44,333 nt of DNA from Singulisphaera sp. GP187 (GTDB lineage: Bacteria > Planctomycetota > Phycisphaerae > Phycisphaerales > SM1A02). Position numbers and translations under genes: made by a program. Location: assembly GCA_945871445.1 (NCBI GenBank), contig CAMBWI010000012.1, positions 1 to 44,333 on the forward strand, in the 5' to 3' direction. Below are positions 14,435-23,747 of the stretch, in pieces; the stretch's first letter is position 1, and each line of letters opens with the position of its first letter. Below the pieces are notes generated by a model. It made no database searches and had not been told where the DNA came from. It saw only the letters and a program-made list of their open reading frames with translations.

Positions 14435-17400
14435 ATGCCAATTCCAGTCATTGATTTTTTTATCCGTAAGACATTCGGAACACAAAACCAACGCATGGTG
14501 CGTCGCTATCTACGCATCGTGGATAAGGTCAGCGAACTGGAATCAAAATTCGCAGCGATGAGCGACTCCGAGATTCGTGGAATGATTCATATTTTTCGAG
14601 AACGTGTTCGTAAAGGCGAAAAGCCGTACGACATGATTCCTGAAATCTTTGCGTGCGCACGAGAAGCAATGGATCGTTCGGTTGGAATTCGCAACATTTT
14701 CAACCCAGCACTTGGATTCGATCCTCAGTGCCTCCCTGAATCAGCTCGCAAAGCATTTTTGGAAACTCAAGCGATGATGGCTGCAACATCTCCGCGCGAA
14801 CCTTCGGGAGACCTTCGTGGTTGTCATGGTGACATTCCTGGATGGCAATTGCTCGACATTCCAATCGTCGTCTATCAAGCGGTCCGCGAACTCCTTCCAA
14901 ATAGCCGACCACCATTTCGCGCACGACCATTCGATGTGCAAATCATTGGTGGAATTGTTCTCAGCGAAGGTCGAATCGCCGAAATGAAAACCGGCGAGGG
15001 AAAGACGATCGTTGGACCTTTGGCCTGCTATCTGGCAGCCGCAGAAGAGAAACAAGTCCATGTCGTCACGGTGAATGATTATCTTGTTCAACGAGATCGC
15101 GATTGGACATTCCCATTCTTTTATGCAGTTGGTCTGACTGTTGGCGCAATTCACCCGATGCATATGCAAAGGCCCAGTGAAAAAGGAACTGCGTATTCGT
15201 GCGATGTGGTCTATGGAACCACCAGCGAGTTTGGATTTGACTATTTGCGCGACAATATGAAAGTCCGCGCTATTGATCAAGTGCAGCGATCTCGTCACTT
15301 CGCAATCGTGGATGAGGTTGATTCGACGCTGATCGATGAAGCCCGAACACCTTTGATCATTTCTGGTCCCGCATACAACGCACAACCTCGATATGAATTG
15401 TCGAATCGTTTGGCGATTCATCTTGTTGGAAAGCAGAAAGAGTGGCAGGCTGCTGAAGACAAACTACAACATTGCCGTGCGCTGATGGCGGGCGCAGAAG
15501 GTGATATTCGAAACGCTCGTGACAAAAGTTTGGTGCCCACGATAAAGAAAAGATTTGACGATGCACGAAAGCAGTTGCCAGTTCTCGAGCGTGAGCGAGA
15601 TCGCTTTACTCAATTTTACGAACTTGAAATGGACAAAAAACGTGCGACGTTGACGCATGATGGTGTTGAAGAAGCACAGAAAGAAGCGAAGATTGGCTCG
15701 TTCTATGTTGGCGAAAATATGGATATGCCTCACCTTCTCGAACAATCTGTTCGTGCGCATACGGTCTATCAACTCGACCGTGATTATGTTGTTGCGGCAG
15801 ATGAGGATGGACAATTAGGCGTTGTCATCGTCGATCAAAACACTGGCCGAAAGATGGTTGGGCGTCAATGGTCAGATGGTTTGCATCAAGCTGTGGAAGC
15901 AAAGGAAGGCGTGCGTATCAAGGAAGAGACGCAGACGATGGCAACCATCACGATTCAAAATTACTTCAAACTCTATAAGCGTCTCTCTGGAATGACTGGA
16001 ACGGCGGATACAGAAGCAACTGAATTCCACGAAATTTATGGATTGTCGGTTGTGTCGATTCCAACAAATGTTCCGATCGTCCGTATCGATCGACAAGACC
16101 TTGTCTTCTTGTCTCAGAAAGATAAATGGGAACGCATCGTCGATGAGATCAAGCGCATCCATGACACGGGAGCGCCTGTTCTTGTTGGAACAACGAGCGT
16201 GGAAAAAAGCGAAATGCTCAGTCGCATGTTGACCGAAAAACATGGCATTCGCCACGAAGTTCTCAACGCAAAGCAACACGAACGCGAAGCGGAAATAATT
16301 ATTGGTGCAGGCCAACTTGGAGCGGTGATGATTGCAACCAATATGGCAGGTCGCGGTACGGACATCAAATTAACTCCACTGCAACCCGAAGCATTGATTG
16401 AACATTGGAAGAGGCGTGATATTGCGCCACGCGAAGCAGATGCCGCTGCAGGCGAAGAAGCATGTTTGGTTCACATTCATCGCCACCTCGCAAGTCAATC
16501 TATGAAATTGCCCGCCAAGGAACTTGAATCGATGAGTGCTGACGAAGTGCGAAGAAAATTGTTGCAACACTGGGTCACTGAAGCGAGTGATCTGCCACCC
16601 AAGAAGATTCAAACGATGTTGAACAAAGCGTTGGAATCCGAACTGGATCAAGCTGGATGGAGCATTCACCGTTTGAAGTTTTTCCCGACTGTTGATGAAC
16701 TAGGAGGACTTCATATCGTTGGAACAGAACGACACGAGAGTCGCCGAATTGATAATCAACTTCGAGGCCGTTCTGGTCGGCAAGGTGACCAAGGTCAAAC
16801 GCGGTTCTATCTCGCGCTTGATGACGATTTGATGAAGATGTTTGCTGGACGAACGACACTCAATGTGCTCAGTCGTATGGGGATGAAAGAAGGCGATGCC
16901 ATCGAAGCACCGATGCTTTCTCGTGCTGTCGAGAAAGCGCAGCGCAAAGTTGAAGAGCGAAACTTCCAGATGCGCAAAACCATTTTGGATTATGACGAAC
17001 CGATGGAAGTTCAGCGTCGAAACTTCTATGGTCGTCGGCAACCGATTCTTGAAGGTCGAGCCATCAGAGATGTCGTCTTAAAGTTTCTCGACGAAGCGGT
17101 CGCAGATGCGGCAGCGACCTATCTGTCGCCATTGCATATTCCAGGAGCGATTTCGCAGTGGGTTTGGGAGTCTTTTGGGGTCATGATCGATGCTGAAAGA
17201 TTCAAAGGCAAAGACCGTGATCAAGTTTTGAAAACAATTACAACCGATGCGCCTGAAGAGGCATCGTCGCAGATCAATGTCACTATTGGCGAATACATTC
17301 CAGATGATTCTGATCCTTCTGAATGGGATCGTGATGGAGTCATTGATTGGGCTCGCACTGCATACGGCGCTGTGATCACAGCAGAGATCATCGAGAAGGA

Positions 17401-18598
17401 AGGACGACTTGGAGTTGTTCAACGCCTCGAAGCTGCATCGCAAGCGAAGTTTGCAATGATTGATCTCAGTCCGCTTGAACCATATCTCCTGCCGGGATAT
17501 GGCGCAAAGGATTTGATGAACTGGGCGGAGCGAATGCTCGGCGTACCACTTGATGCAGAAAAGATGGGAGATATGCGAGATCCTGCTGACGCAACTCGAC
17601 GGATGCAAGAAGCTGTCCGAGTTGCATATCGCAAACGCGAAATTGAATATCCGATTGACTTTGCAATCGAATTTGTAAATATCAATATTCAAGCTTTCCC
17701 AGAAGCATCTTTGACTCAGTTTTGCGGTTGGGCCCGTGGACGATTCGAATTGAATTGGACGCCTCAGGCACTCCCATCTGCAGATCCTGCAGAACTTCGG
17801 CGAATCTTGTTGGCTGAAGCGCAATCATGGGATGCCAATCGCATCAACGATCGGGTCACGCGCATACTTGCTGCATTGCGTACAGCAACGCCAGGCGCAA
17901 CTGAAAACGCAGACCTTATGACCGATGCGATTGATGGGTGGTTGACTCAGAACATATTTGTCCGCTTGAGCGAATCCGAGCGAGCGGAGGTCAAGAGTGA
18001 TCCAGAAAGTTTTCTGCGGCAAAGACTCACGCGACTGCTTCGAGAAGAATTAGAGCAATTTGAACGCTTTGTATTGCTGCAGATTCTTGATCAAGCATGG
18101 AAGGATCATTTGCACAGTATGGATCAGATGCGCGATTCGATTTCCTTCCGTTCGTTCAGTCAAAAAGATCCTCGAATTGAATTCAAAAAGGAATCTTCCA
18201 GACTGTTCGGCGAGATGCTGTCCAATGTGCGAGAGCGAGTGACTGATTTGGTTTTCAAAGGCAAATTGTCGCCACAAGCGATGCGTCCGCCAACGCAACC
18301 AGTCGTCATGACTGAGGCGGAAATCGAGCAATCGACAGAAACTGCACCTGCAGCAAGTGCTGTGGCTCCAATTGGCTCGGTGGTTCCAACGCAAGCACAA
18401 GAGCGAGACATCGCAATTGCAGATCAAGCCGGCGCACCGACTGGTCGTGCCGCAGCAGCGGTCGCTGCATCAGGAACATCAATGAATCGACCACCGAAAG
18501 TTGTTGTGCCAATTGGTGGTCCGATGGCTGTCGGGCGAAATGAAACGTGCCCTTGTGGGTCTGGGAAAAAATACAAACAGTGCTGCGGTAAGAAATGA
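14435..18598 (+). CDS. secA: Protein translocase ATPase SecA, enlarged
   Basis: The motor that pushes preproteins through SecYEG. At 1387 residues it is about 1.5 times the usual ~850-950. Motifs are intact: Walker A KTGEGKT (185-191), Walker B region VDEVDSTLIDEARTP (292-306), the SGMTGTA motif (~518-524), TNMAGRGTDI (635-644) and QLRGRSGRQGD (775-785). A zinc-binding SEC-C tail CPCGSGKKYKQCC (1372-1384), used for SecB or lipid contact in relatives, is also present. Extra sequence lies in three places. One is a charged helical insert in the preprotein-binding region (~335-420). One is ~110 residues in the second nucleotide-binding domain (~645-755). The third is a ~200-residue expansion in the scaffold/wing region (~890-1160). 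The leader at 14009-14376 and its possible control role precede it, and tRNA-Lys follows. Confidence 0.97.
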   Translation: MPIPVIDFFIRKTFGTQNQRMVRRYLRIVDKVSELESKFAAMSDSEIRGMIHIFRERVRKGEKPYDMIPEIFACAREAMDRSVGIRNIFNPALGFDPQCLPESARKAFLETQAMMAATSPREPSGDLRGCHGDIPGWQLLDIPIVVYQAVRELLPNSRPPFRARPFDVQIIGGIVLSEGRIAEMKTGEGKTIVGPLACYLAAAEEKQVHVVTVNDYLVQRDRDWTFPFFYAVGLTVGAIHPMHMQRPSEKGTAYSCDVVYGTTSEFGFDYLRDNMKVRAIDQVQRSRHFAIVDEVDSTLIDEARTPLIISGPAYNAQPRYELSNRLAIHLVGKQKEWQAAEDKLQHCRALMAGAEGDIRNARDKSLVPTIKKRFDDARKQLPVLERERDRFTQFYELEMDKKRATLTHDGVEEAQKEAKIGSFYVGENMDMPHLLEQSVRAHTVYQLDRDYVVAADEDGQLGVVIVDQNTGRKMVGRQWSDGLHQAVEAKEGVRIKEETQTMATITIQNYFKLYKRLSGMTGTADTEATEFHEIYGLSVVSIPTNVPIVRIDRQDLVFLSQKDKWERIVDEIKRIHDTGAPVLVGTTSVEKSEMLSRMLTEKHGIRHEVLNAKQHEREAEIIIGAGQLGAVMIATNMAGRGTDIKLTPLQPEALIEHWKRRDIAPREADAAAGEEACLVHIHRHLASQSMKLPAKELESMSADEVRRKLLQHWVTEASDLPPKKIQTMLNKALESELDQAGWSIHRLKFFPTVDELGGLHIVGTERHESRRIDNQLRGRSGRQGDQGQTRFYLALDDDLMKMFAGRTTLNVLSRMGMKEGDAIEAPMLSRAVEKAQRKVEERNFQMRKTILDYDEPMEVQRRNFYGRRQPILEGRAIRDVVLKFLDEAVADAAATYLSPLHIPGAISQWVWESFGVMIDAERFKGKDRDQVLKTITTDAPEEASSQINVTIGEYIPDDSDPSEWDRDGVIDWARTAYGAVITAEIIEKEGRLGVVQRLEAASQAKFAMIDLSPLEPYLLPGYGAKDLMNWAERMLGVPLDAEKMGDMRDPADATRRMQEAVRVAYRKREIEYPIDFAIEFVNINIQAFPEASLTQFCGWARGRFELNWTPQALPSADPAELRRILLAEAQSWDANRINDRVTRILAALRTATPGATENADLMTDAIDGWLTQNIFVRLSESERAEVKSDPESFLRQRLTRLLREELEQFERFVLLQILDQAWKDHLHSMDQMRDSISFRSFSQKDPRIEFKKESSRLFGEMLSNVRERVTDLVFKGKLSPQAMRPPTQPVVMTEAEIEQSTETAPAASAVAPIGSVVPTQAQERDIAIADQAGAPTGRAAAAVAASGTSMNRPPKVVVPIGGPMAVGRNETCPCGSGKKYKQCCGKK

Positions 18599-18639
18599 CC
18601 AGAATTTCTCAAGACCGCTATACTTCCTGCCCGCATCGC

Positions 18640-18712
<73 letters not shown>

Positions 18713-18740
18713 TTTTTTCTTTCTGGGGGGCTTTGCGATC

Positions 18741-19652
18741 GTGACAAATTTACCGAGAAAATTCGGCGCTCCTGCACTTGTAGGAGCAATTGCATTTCTT
18801 CTACTTTTAGTCATTGCATTTCTTTTGTTTCAAAAAGGTCAAACGACGCTTTCTCTTTTGGTCATCGCCGCAGTCGTGGTGCTGGGCGGTGCTGCATTAG
18901 GGCTTGCCCACATTGTTCGGGAGATTTTCCGACTCCCTGCCACATTGTTTCAAGCTGGCAGCGATGCAGTGCGTGGCGTATTCGATTGGCTTGGTGGGAT
19001 TCTCAAACCAAAAGTAGAAATTCGCACCGCAATCTTGGCGGGAATCCGAAGATTTGACGATCATGGAAAACTTGTAGTGGGTTCGCTTCGCGTTGATGTC
19101 TTGGCGCAGATCGTCGAAACTTCCGCAGTTGGAACGGTGCTTGGTCAAGCTGCCGCACGCGAAGTTGGGGTGCAGTATTTCATTCCACTCGAACAAATCA
19201 CGATTGAAAATTTCCGCTGGAGTTTTACAGTCGATCAAAGCACAGGCGAACGAGGTATCGCTGTGTATTGCCAAATGCCATCTCCACAGGTCGATGAAGA
19301 GTTCATCGCAATTGACGAAGCAGTCATCGAAACACTTTCACTCGGCAGTGGAATACAAACCATCAATCCGTGGTCTGGGAAGAACGCTCTCACTTCGAAA
19401 GCCAAAAGCCAACTCAAGCCACGTGCACTCGAAATCGCCAAGCGTCCAGAGTGCATGCTTGCTGCCGAACGAATGGCTCGAGGCCACATCGAAAATCTTG
19501 TGCAATCAATTGCTATAAGTCTTTTACAACTTTCTGCGGGAAAAGTGCCGCCAGTCTCGGTTCTTGTTCAATTTCCCAATGTAGTGATAAATACCGTGAT
19601 TGCGCAGAAGTCGCTCAACGCAGAAGTATCGCCATCAGACCGCTCAGCGTGA
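18741..19652 (+). CDS. Membrane-anchored hypothetical protein
   Basis: A 303-residue protein. Two adjacent hydrophobic segments (about residues 11-30, ALVGAIAFLLLLVIAFLLF, and 37-60, SLLVIAAVVVLGGAALGLAH) form a membrane hairpin or anchor. A soluble domain of ~240 residues follows, mixed alpha/beta (for example LVVGSLRVDVLAQIVE, ERGIAVYCQMPSPQVD and IDEAVIETLSLG). That shape recalls DUF4230-type proteins, but I cannot confirm it. The GTG start has a GGGGGG ribosome-site-like run 10 bp upstream, just after tRNA-Lys. Its 3' end overlaps the convergent zinc-ribbon gene by 38 nt. Confidence 0.75.
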   Translation: MTNLPRKFGAPALVGAIAFLLLLVIAFLLFQKGQTTLSLLVIAAVVVLGGAALGLAHIVREIFRLPATLFQAGSDAVRGVFDWLGGILKPKVEIRTAILAGIRRFDDHGKLVVGSLRVDVLAQIVETSAVGTVLGQAAAREVGVQYFIPLEQITIENFRWSFTVDQSTGERGIAVYCQMPSPQVDEEFIAIDEAVIETLSLGSGIQTINPWSGKNALTSKAKSQLKPRALEIAKRPECMLAAERMARGHIENLVQSIAISLLQLSAGKVPPVSVLVQFPNVVINTVIAQKSLNAEVSPSDRSA

Positions 19653-19890
19653 GAATGAGAACAATCGTCAGCAAGATGAAGATTCCGCGCATCCGGTGCA
19701 TTTTAGAATTCTGCTTCATCTGAACACCATCCCATAAAAATGCGTGGCACCTCGGACAGATGTCTACGTCTTCTATGACCTGTTGGCCGCATTCCGGGCA
19801 ACGACCAACACATGGCGAAGAAAATCTTTCGACATCTTCCTCTGTTGGATCTTCATTTTTCTCAGAATCGTCTGGTCTCTCTAGCATCAT
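19615..19890 (-). CDS. Small zinc-ribbon protein with C-terminal membrane segment
   Basis: A 91-residue protein. An acidic N-terminus is followed by a four-cysteine zinc ribbon (CPECGQQ and CPRCHAF, ~residues 31-53). Residues 68-90 are a single hydrophobic tail anchor (GIFILLTIVLILTLSGLMAILL). The zinc ribbon would face the cytoplasm, with the anchor in the membrane. Start is ATG at 19890 or the adjacent ATG at 19887. The antiparallel overlap with the preceding plus-strand gene is 38 nt. Function unknown. Confidence 0.8.
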   Translation of the reverse strand: MMLERPDDSEKNEDPTEEDVERFSSPCVGRCPECGQQVIEDVDICPRCHAFLWDGVQMKQNSKMHRMRGIFILLTIVLILTLSGLMAILLR

Positions 19891-19957
19891 TGATTAGTAT
19901 GTCATCATCGTCGTTCTTTGTGTTCGACGTTCGCACTCATTCTTGAGGAGTAACTCA

Positions 19958-20521
19958 ATGGCTATAACCCCTTCCACCATGAATCCACTTGGAACTTCCT
20001 GTCCTACCTTCGCATTGAAAGACGCAACATCCCACAAAACAATTCGCAACACCGATTTCACAGGCAAACCACTCCTTGTGATGTTCATTTGCAATCACTG
20101 CCCATATGTCGTGCATATTCAAAGCGAATTGGCACGCATTGGTTGCGAGTACCCACCTCGTGGCATCGAAGTCATTGGAATTTGTTCCAACGATGAGGTG
20201 GCATATCCCAGTGATTCACCAATCAACATGATCGAGATGGCGAAGAAACAAGGATGGACTTTTCCATACTTGCATGATGCGACTCAAGAAGTCGCCAAAG
20301 CATTCGATGCAGCGTGCACACCTGATTTTTTCCTCTTCGATGCTGGTCACCAATTGGTGTATCGAGGTCAACTTGATGGAAGCCGTCCTCGCAGCGATGT
20401 GCCTGTGACTGGCGCAGACTTGCGAGCGGCACTCAACGCAATTCTTGAAGGACGATCTCCAGCGAAGAGTCAACAACCTTCGATTGGTTGCAACATCAAA
20501 TGGAGTACGCAAAGTCATTGA
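19958..20521 (+). CDS. Thioredoxin-like/AhpC-TSA family protein
   Basis: A 187-residue thioredoxin-fold protein of the peroxiredoxin-like group. CNHCPYV at residues 45-51 gives a CxxC pair in the position of the thioredoxin active site. The rest (GIEVIGICSNDEVAYPSDSP, then AFDAACTPDFFLFD with the cis-Pro region) fits that group. It has no signal peptide, so it is likely cytoplasmic. The start is fixed by GAGGAG at 19945-19950, seven bases before the ATG at 19958; an earlier in-frame TTG at 19943 overlaps this site and is rejected. It probably acts in thiol redox balance or peroxide reduction; the partner is unknown. Confidence 0.9.
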   Translation: MAITPSTMNPLGTSCPTFALKDATSHKTIRNTDFTGKPLLVMFICNHCPYVVHIQSELARIGCEYPPRGIEVIGICSNDEVAYPSDSPINMIEMAKKQGWTFPYLHDATQEVAKAFDAACTPDFFLFDAGHQLVYRGQLDGSRPRSDVPVTGADLRAALNAILEGRSPAKSQQPSIGCNIKWSTQSH

Positions 20522-20547
20522 AATCGTGATTTACAAAAAAGCATGGC

Positions 20548-20580
20548 AAAAGAAAAACCCCCGCATACGAAGTCGCGTGC
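20548..20580 (-). terminator. Terminator after tRNA-Asp
   Basis: On the minus strand, GCACGCG-ACTT-CGTATGC (plus 20563-20580) folds into a hairpin with one mismatch and one G-U pair. GGGGG and then TTTTTCTTTT follow. It lies 15 bp after the tRNA-Asp 3' end and ends the polA/tRNA-Asp direction. Confidence 0.75.
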
Positions 20581-20594
20581 GAAGGTTTGTGAAG

Positions 20595-20668
20595 CGAGGC
20601 GGACGGGAATCGAACCCGCAACCACCGGCGTGACAAGCCGGTACTCTAACCAATTGAGCTACCGCCCC
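20595..20668 (-). tRNA. tRNA-Asp (GTC)
   Basis: A 74-nt cloverleaf on the minus strand. The acceptor is GGGGCGG/CCGCCTC with one G-U pair. The anticodon stem CCGGC/GCCGG holds loop TTGTCAC, anticodon GTC. The T-arm is GCGGG-TTCGATT-CCCGT and the discriminator is G, as expected for Asp. CCA is not encoded. It lies ~110 bp downstream of polA on the same strand. Confidence 0.97.
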
Positions 20669-20776
20669 AAGTAACTCCGAAATCGTTGAACGATTCCGAA
20701 TAGGTGATGTTATCGCAGTCAGGATGTTCGTCAACCGCAGCGATATGTCGTGGTGCAAAATGAACAAATCCTGCAA

Positions 20777-23710
20777 TCAACTTGCATCAAACCAATTGAC
20801 ACCGTGAGAGAACTCCACACGAAGCGGAACTCGCAAATTTGCCGCAGATTCCATGCGCTTCACGATCCAAGGCTGTACGGCGCTCAAATCTACTTTGGGG
20901 ACTTCGAAGAGTAGTTCGTCGTGAATTTGCAGCAACATGCGCACATTTGGAAATGCAGACGGCAACTCTTTTTGGATATTGACCATAGCGATTTTGATCA
21001 GGTCGGCAGCTGTGCCTTGGACAACGGTGTTGATCGCCATTCTCTCTCCGAGTGAGCGTTCGCTTGTATTGGGCGACTGGACTTGCGGCACAGCGCGACG
21101 ACGACCATACAGTGTTGTCACGAAGCCATGGCTCTTGGCTTCTTCCACGCACTGAATGAGAAAAGCATCAATACGCGAAAAGCGCTGTCGATATCCATCG
21201 ATGATCTCTCGTGCGCGCGAAGGAGTTGTTCCGGCACCGAGTCGACGCGCCAAACCCCATGGCGTGATCCCATAGATGATCCCAAAGTTGACCATCTTCG
21301 CACCGCTGCGCTGTTGATCAGTCACTTGTGCAGGATCGATACCGTTCACTTCTGCAGCAACTGCAGTATGAATGTCAATGCCGGCTTGGAAAGCGGCGAT
21401 CATTGCTGGATCATTTGCCAAATGTGCAAGCACACGAAGTTCGATCTGTGAATAATCACATGCAAGCAGTTCGTACTGGGGCGGAGCGATAAATGCACGA
21501 CGAATATCCCTGCCAACCTCGGTGCGAATGGGGATGTTCTGCATATTGGGATCGCTCGAAGACAATCTTCCTGTCGCGGTACCAGTTTGATGAAATGACG
21601 CGTGAATGCGACCTGTCGTGGGTTGAATTGCGTGACGAAGCGCTTCGAGATAAGTCCCCACCAACTTCTTCAGCCGTCGATATTCGATCATCTGAGTCGG
21701 CAATTCGCTTTCGACTGTTGGATCACCTGCCAACCTCTCAAGAACTTCGATTCCTGTACTCGGTCCACCTTGCACTTTCTTTGAAGGTTTCAATCCAAGT
21801 CCTGGCGGCTGTTCGTTCGGCGAATTAAAAAGAACTGCTGCCAATTGTTTTGGACTGTCTGGATTGAATGCGTGAGGAGCAAGCGCAATGATCGAGTTGC
21901 GAAAATCTTCTGTCGTCGCTGAAAGTCGAAAACATTGCTTTTCCAACTCTGGCGCATCAACAAGGATTCCATTGAATTCCATTTCCGCCAAGACCTGTAT
22001 CAGAGGCACTTCGATTTTTCTATACAAATCGCCAAGTCCTTCCGCGTCGATTCGATCGGTTAAGAGTTGATCGAGGCGTAGAGCGATATCCGCATCTTCT
22101 GAGGCGTATGGCGCGGCGAGTGCGATTGGAACTTGGTCAAATGTTCGCTGAAAATCACCGCTACCAATCAAATCCTTGATTGGAACACAGGTATATCCCA
22201 ACTGAGATTGCGCAAGCGAATCGAGTGAGTGACTCATACGAGTTGCATCGACAACATAGGACGCAACCATAGAGTCGCCGACGAGACCACGAACGACGAT
22301 TCCGTGCCGTCGAAGAATTTGAATGTCGAACTTTGCGTTGTGCGCAACTTTCCCAATCGTGGCATCTTCAAAGAATGGACGAAGCAAATCAACCGCTTCG
22401 GAGATCGAACAATGCGAAGCAGGATCGGGTGAACGAGTTGGGATGTACACACCCTGCTCTTTGCCCCACGAGAGGCTGACACCGCAGAGGCGGGCGACAA
22501 CCGTATTGAGTGAATCTGTTTCAGTATCGAATGCAATCCGCAATCCTTTCGCAGAAGCATTTCGTGCATCCGAGATTACTTTTTTGATTTCATCAGTCGT
22601 TCGTGCAAGTGTGTACTGCGCACTATGAACTGGATGCGAGATTTCGATGGCAGCGTTCTGGGTCGATGTTGTTTGTTCAGCATCAATAAGTGATGCAAAG
22701 AGCGGAGCGTCGGCGGCATCGTCAGCCGAAGTGCGTCGAGAAACCTTTGTTGCAGGTGTTATGACACGAGGAGCTGTTTGCGTTGGCATACGCGAGTCGA
22801 TAGTGGCAATAGTCGATTGACCAGTCAGCAGAGTCTCCACTTCACCTCGCAAACGACCAAATCCTAGAACGCCCAATAGCGCCAAAATTGCTGGAACATT
22901 TGCTCGCTTCAAGTCCACACGAGCTGCTTCGTATGAAAAATTGATCTGACAATCATCCTTCAGCGCGACAAGTTGTCGTGCAAGTGCAAGTGTGCTTTGC
23001 GCGGCAACAATCGCATCCCGCCTCTTTGGCGTCAACGCATCGAGATTGGCCAAGAGCCCATCAAGCGAACCATATGTTGTGATCAACTGCGCTGCAGTCT
23101 TGGGACCGATACCAGCAACACCTGGAATATTGTCGGAAGTATCTCCCATAAGCGCAAGCATGTCTGCGACTTGATCAGAACGGACACCCTTTGTTTCGAA
23201 AAGTTGCTCAGGCCCAAGATCAATTCCAGTCTGAGGATCAAAGAGAGTTGTTTGCGCATCAACAAGTTGCGAAAGATCCTTGTCGCGAGAAACGATTCGC
23301 ATTCGCATCGAAGTTTTTTCGCGTTGGACTTTCCGAGCGATTGTGGCGATGACATCATCTGCTTCGACTTGCTCGATCGCAAAGACTGGAATGCCAAGAA
23401 GCTTCGTAAATTCGAGACACCGTTCGACTTGTCCATGAAAATCAAGTGGAGGCGGCGATCGATTTGCCTTGTACTGAGCATAAATCTGCGACCGAAAAGT
23501 GCGCTGGTCTCCAGCCGCGTCGATCACCAGCGCGAGAGATGTTGGCTTCTGTTCGCGCAGAAGGCGCATCATCATTCCGACAAAGCCATAAACCATATGC
23601 GTAGGCTCATTCGTCGTCGGGCTCGTCATTCCTCCGCGAATTGCGTAATACGCACGAAAAAACTGAGCGTGCCCGTCAACAACATAGAAAATGTCACTGT
23701 TGTCGGACAC
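20777..23710 (-). CDS. polA: DNA polymerase I
   Basis: A 977-residue, full-length, three-domain enzyme used in repair and Okazaki-fragment processing. Residues ~1-300 are the 5'-3' exonuclease (VVDGHAQFFRA, VEADDVIAT and GDTSDNIPGVAGIGPKTA). A linker rich in Ala/Thr follows. Residues ~370-560 are the 3'-5' exonuclease with its acidic residues present (DTET 395-398, D462, D539/D541), so proofreading is probably active. The polymerase domain has motif A DYSQIELRVLAHL (752-764), motif B RSGAKMVNFGIIYG (801-814) with Phe809 at the position that disfavours dideoxynucleotides, and motif C QIHDELLFEVP (928-938). The start is GTG. It follows the TlpA-like gene by 37 bp. Confidence 0.98.
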   Translation of the reverse strand: MSDNSDIFYVVDGHAQFFRAYYAIRGGMTSPTTNEPTHMVYGFVGMMMRLLREQKPTSLALVIDAAGDQRTFRSQIYAQYKANRSPPPLDFHGQVERCLEFTKLLGIPVFAIEQVEADDVIATIARKVQREKTSMRMRIVSRDKDLSQLVDAQTTLFDPQTGIDLGPEQLFETKGVRSDQVADMLALMGDTSDNIPGVAGIGPKTAAQLITTYGSLDGLLANLDALTPKRRDAIVAAQSTLALARQLVALKDDCQINFSYEAARVDLKRANVPAILALLGVLGFGRLRGEVETLLTGQSTIATIDSRMPTQTAPRVITPATKVSRRTSADDAADAPLFASLIDAEQTTSTQNAAIEISHPVHSAQYTLARTTDEIKKVISDARNASAKGLRIAFDTETDSLNTVVARLCGVSLSWGKEQGVYIPTRSPDPASHCSISEAVDLLRPFFEDATIGKVAHNAKFDIQILRRHGIVVRGLVGDSMVASYVVDATRMSHSLDSLAQSQLGYTCVPIKDLIGSGDFQRTFDQVPIALAAPYASEDADIALRLDQLLTDRIDAEGLGDLYRKIEVPLIQVLAEMEFNGILVDAPELEKQCFRLSATTEDFRNSIIALAPHAFNPDSPKQLAAVLFNSPNEQPPGLGLKPSKKVQGGPSTGIEVLERLAGDPTVESELPTQMIEYRRLKKLVGTYLEALRHAIQPTTGRIHASFHQTGTATGRLSSSDPNMQNIPIRTEVGRDIRRAFIAPPQYELLACDYSQIELRVLAHLANDPAMIAAFQAGIDIHTAVAAEVNGIDPAQVTDQQRSGAKMVNFGIIYGITPWGLARRLGAGTTPSRAREIIDGYRQRFSRIDAFLIQCVEEAKSHGFVTTLYGRRRAVPQVQSPNTSERSLGERMAINTVVQGTAADLIKIAMVNIQKELPSAFPNVRMLLQIHDELLFEVPKVDLSAVQPWIVKRMESAANLRVPLRVEFSHGVNWFDAS

Positions 23711-23747
23711 GCGCAGAACTTTTTATAAAGTTTGGTTGAAAGACAGA

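Noticed and set aside
20445-20633. Plus-strand ORF (62 residues) across the tRNA-Asp region
   Set aside because: It is a shadow of the thioredoxin-like gene end, the terminator and the tRNA antisense strand.
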